From assembly GCF_000439375.1 (NCBI RefSeq), contig NZ_ATMI01000019.1:33055-97054 (forward strand): a stretch of DNA of 64,000 bases. The letters are read 5' to 3'. The notes under the pieces were generated by a model that searched no databases, was not told the DNA's origin, and saw only the letters and a list, made by a program, of their open reading frames with translations. The position numbers and the translations under genes are program-made. This document shows positions 63,906-64,000 of the stretch, one piece after another (within the stretch, counting starts at the first letter, position 1; every line of letters begins with the position of its first letter). The DNA is from Tatumella saanichensis (lineage in GTDB: Bacteria > Pseudomonadota > Gammaproteobacteria > Enterobacterales > Enterobacteriaceae).

Positions 63906-64000
63906 CTAGTCCTGGTATAGATTGACAGCTTTCTGTCTGTAAAACGCCTGATGAACTTCATCGGGCGTTTTGTATTTTAAGGATTGATGTGGCCTCTCAT
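63906..64000 (-). CDS. IS3-family transposase OrfB, C-terminal end (partial)
   Basis: Reading the minus strand from the window edge, an open frame encodes ERPHQSLKYKTPDEVHQAFY, then RQKAVNLYQD and a TAG stop at 63908-63906. The R-P-H-x-S-L-x-Y-x-T-P-x-E motif is the hallmark C-terminus of IS3-family DDE integrases. An insertion sequence therefore begins a few bases to the left, directly after the M20 terminator, and extends beyond base 64000. The group within IS3 cannot be told from this fragment. Confidence 0.85.
   Translation of the reverse strand, partial: ERPHQSLKYKTPDEVHQAFYRQKAVNLYQD

Overview
The window reads as chromosomal DNA of an enterobacterium (order Enterobacterales). Most genes have close E. 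coli counterparts, several in E. coli-like order: pdxH-tyrS-pdxY, dtpA, nth with rsxABCDGE, add, ydgA, tus, ydcO/sutR and eptA-pmrA-pmrB. A complete PQQ biosynthesis locus plus a three-subunit, membrane-bound FAD/cytochrome c sugar(-acid) dehydrogenase points to an oxidative sugar metaboliser of the Tatumella/Pantoea/Erwinia kind. The genus is an inference. A tus gene with its own Ter site places the segment in the replication terminus half of the chromosome.

Layout. 1-3.2 kb: vitamin B6 salvage (pdxH, pdxY), tyrS and a decayed LysR-regulator tail. 3.2-13.4 kb: dtpA, then the rsxABCDGE-nth operon (SoxR-reducing electron transport plus endonuclease III) with a 111-bp tandem repeat in rsxC, then add and an unrecognised 82-residue protein. 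13.45-14.13 kb: a decayed IS200-type element. 14.1-16.8 kb: ydgA, tus and Ter. 16.9-23.1 kb: ROK kinase, Rrf2 and MarA/SoxS-type regulators, a secreted barnase with its barstar, ydcO/sutR and abrB. 23.1-33.3 kb: PQQ section, with the outer-membrane PQQ receptor pqqU, a hydroxyacid dehydrogenase, an M19 dipeptidase and pqqABCDEF. 33.3-36.7 kb: dld, nfsB and a TRIC-type channel. 37.0-41.6 kb: LPS-modification block with a Kdo hydroxylase, a PmrR-like micropeptide, pmrB, pmrA and eptA behind a PmrA box. 41.8-50.0 kb: katA, two MFS exporters, a flavoprotein, an ATP/ADP-translocase-like protein, an aldo-keto reductase and a bestrophin. 50.2-58.5 kb: hydroxamate-siderophore uptake (fhuF-fhuC-fhuD-fhuB, divergent TonB receptor, ABC exporter). 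58.6-62.1 kb: FAD dehydrogenase operon with a LacI-type operator upstream. 62.7-64 kb: an M20 amidohydrolase and the start of an IS3-family element that runs off the window.

How the parts fit. The PQQ genes make the cofactor for periplasmic dehydrogenases, and PqqU can recapture it. The FAD dehydrogenase, Dld and presumably PQQ enzymes elsewhere feed electrons to the respiratory chain. The pmr/ept/kdoO block remodels lipid A and Kdo. The fhu block takes up ferric hydroxamates under probable Fur control. No CRISPR array, tRNA, rRNA or prophage was seen. I found no clearly novel multi-gene system. The best leads are the PmrR-like micropeptide, the PQQ import/synthesis/dipeptidase neighbourhood, the Ter-tus module, the barnase-barstar pair and the leader ORF before abrB.
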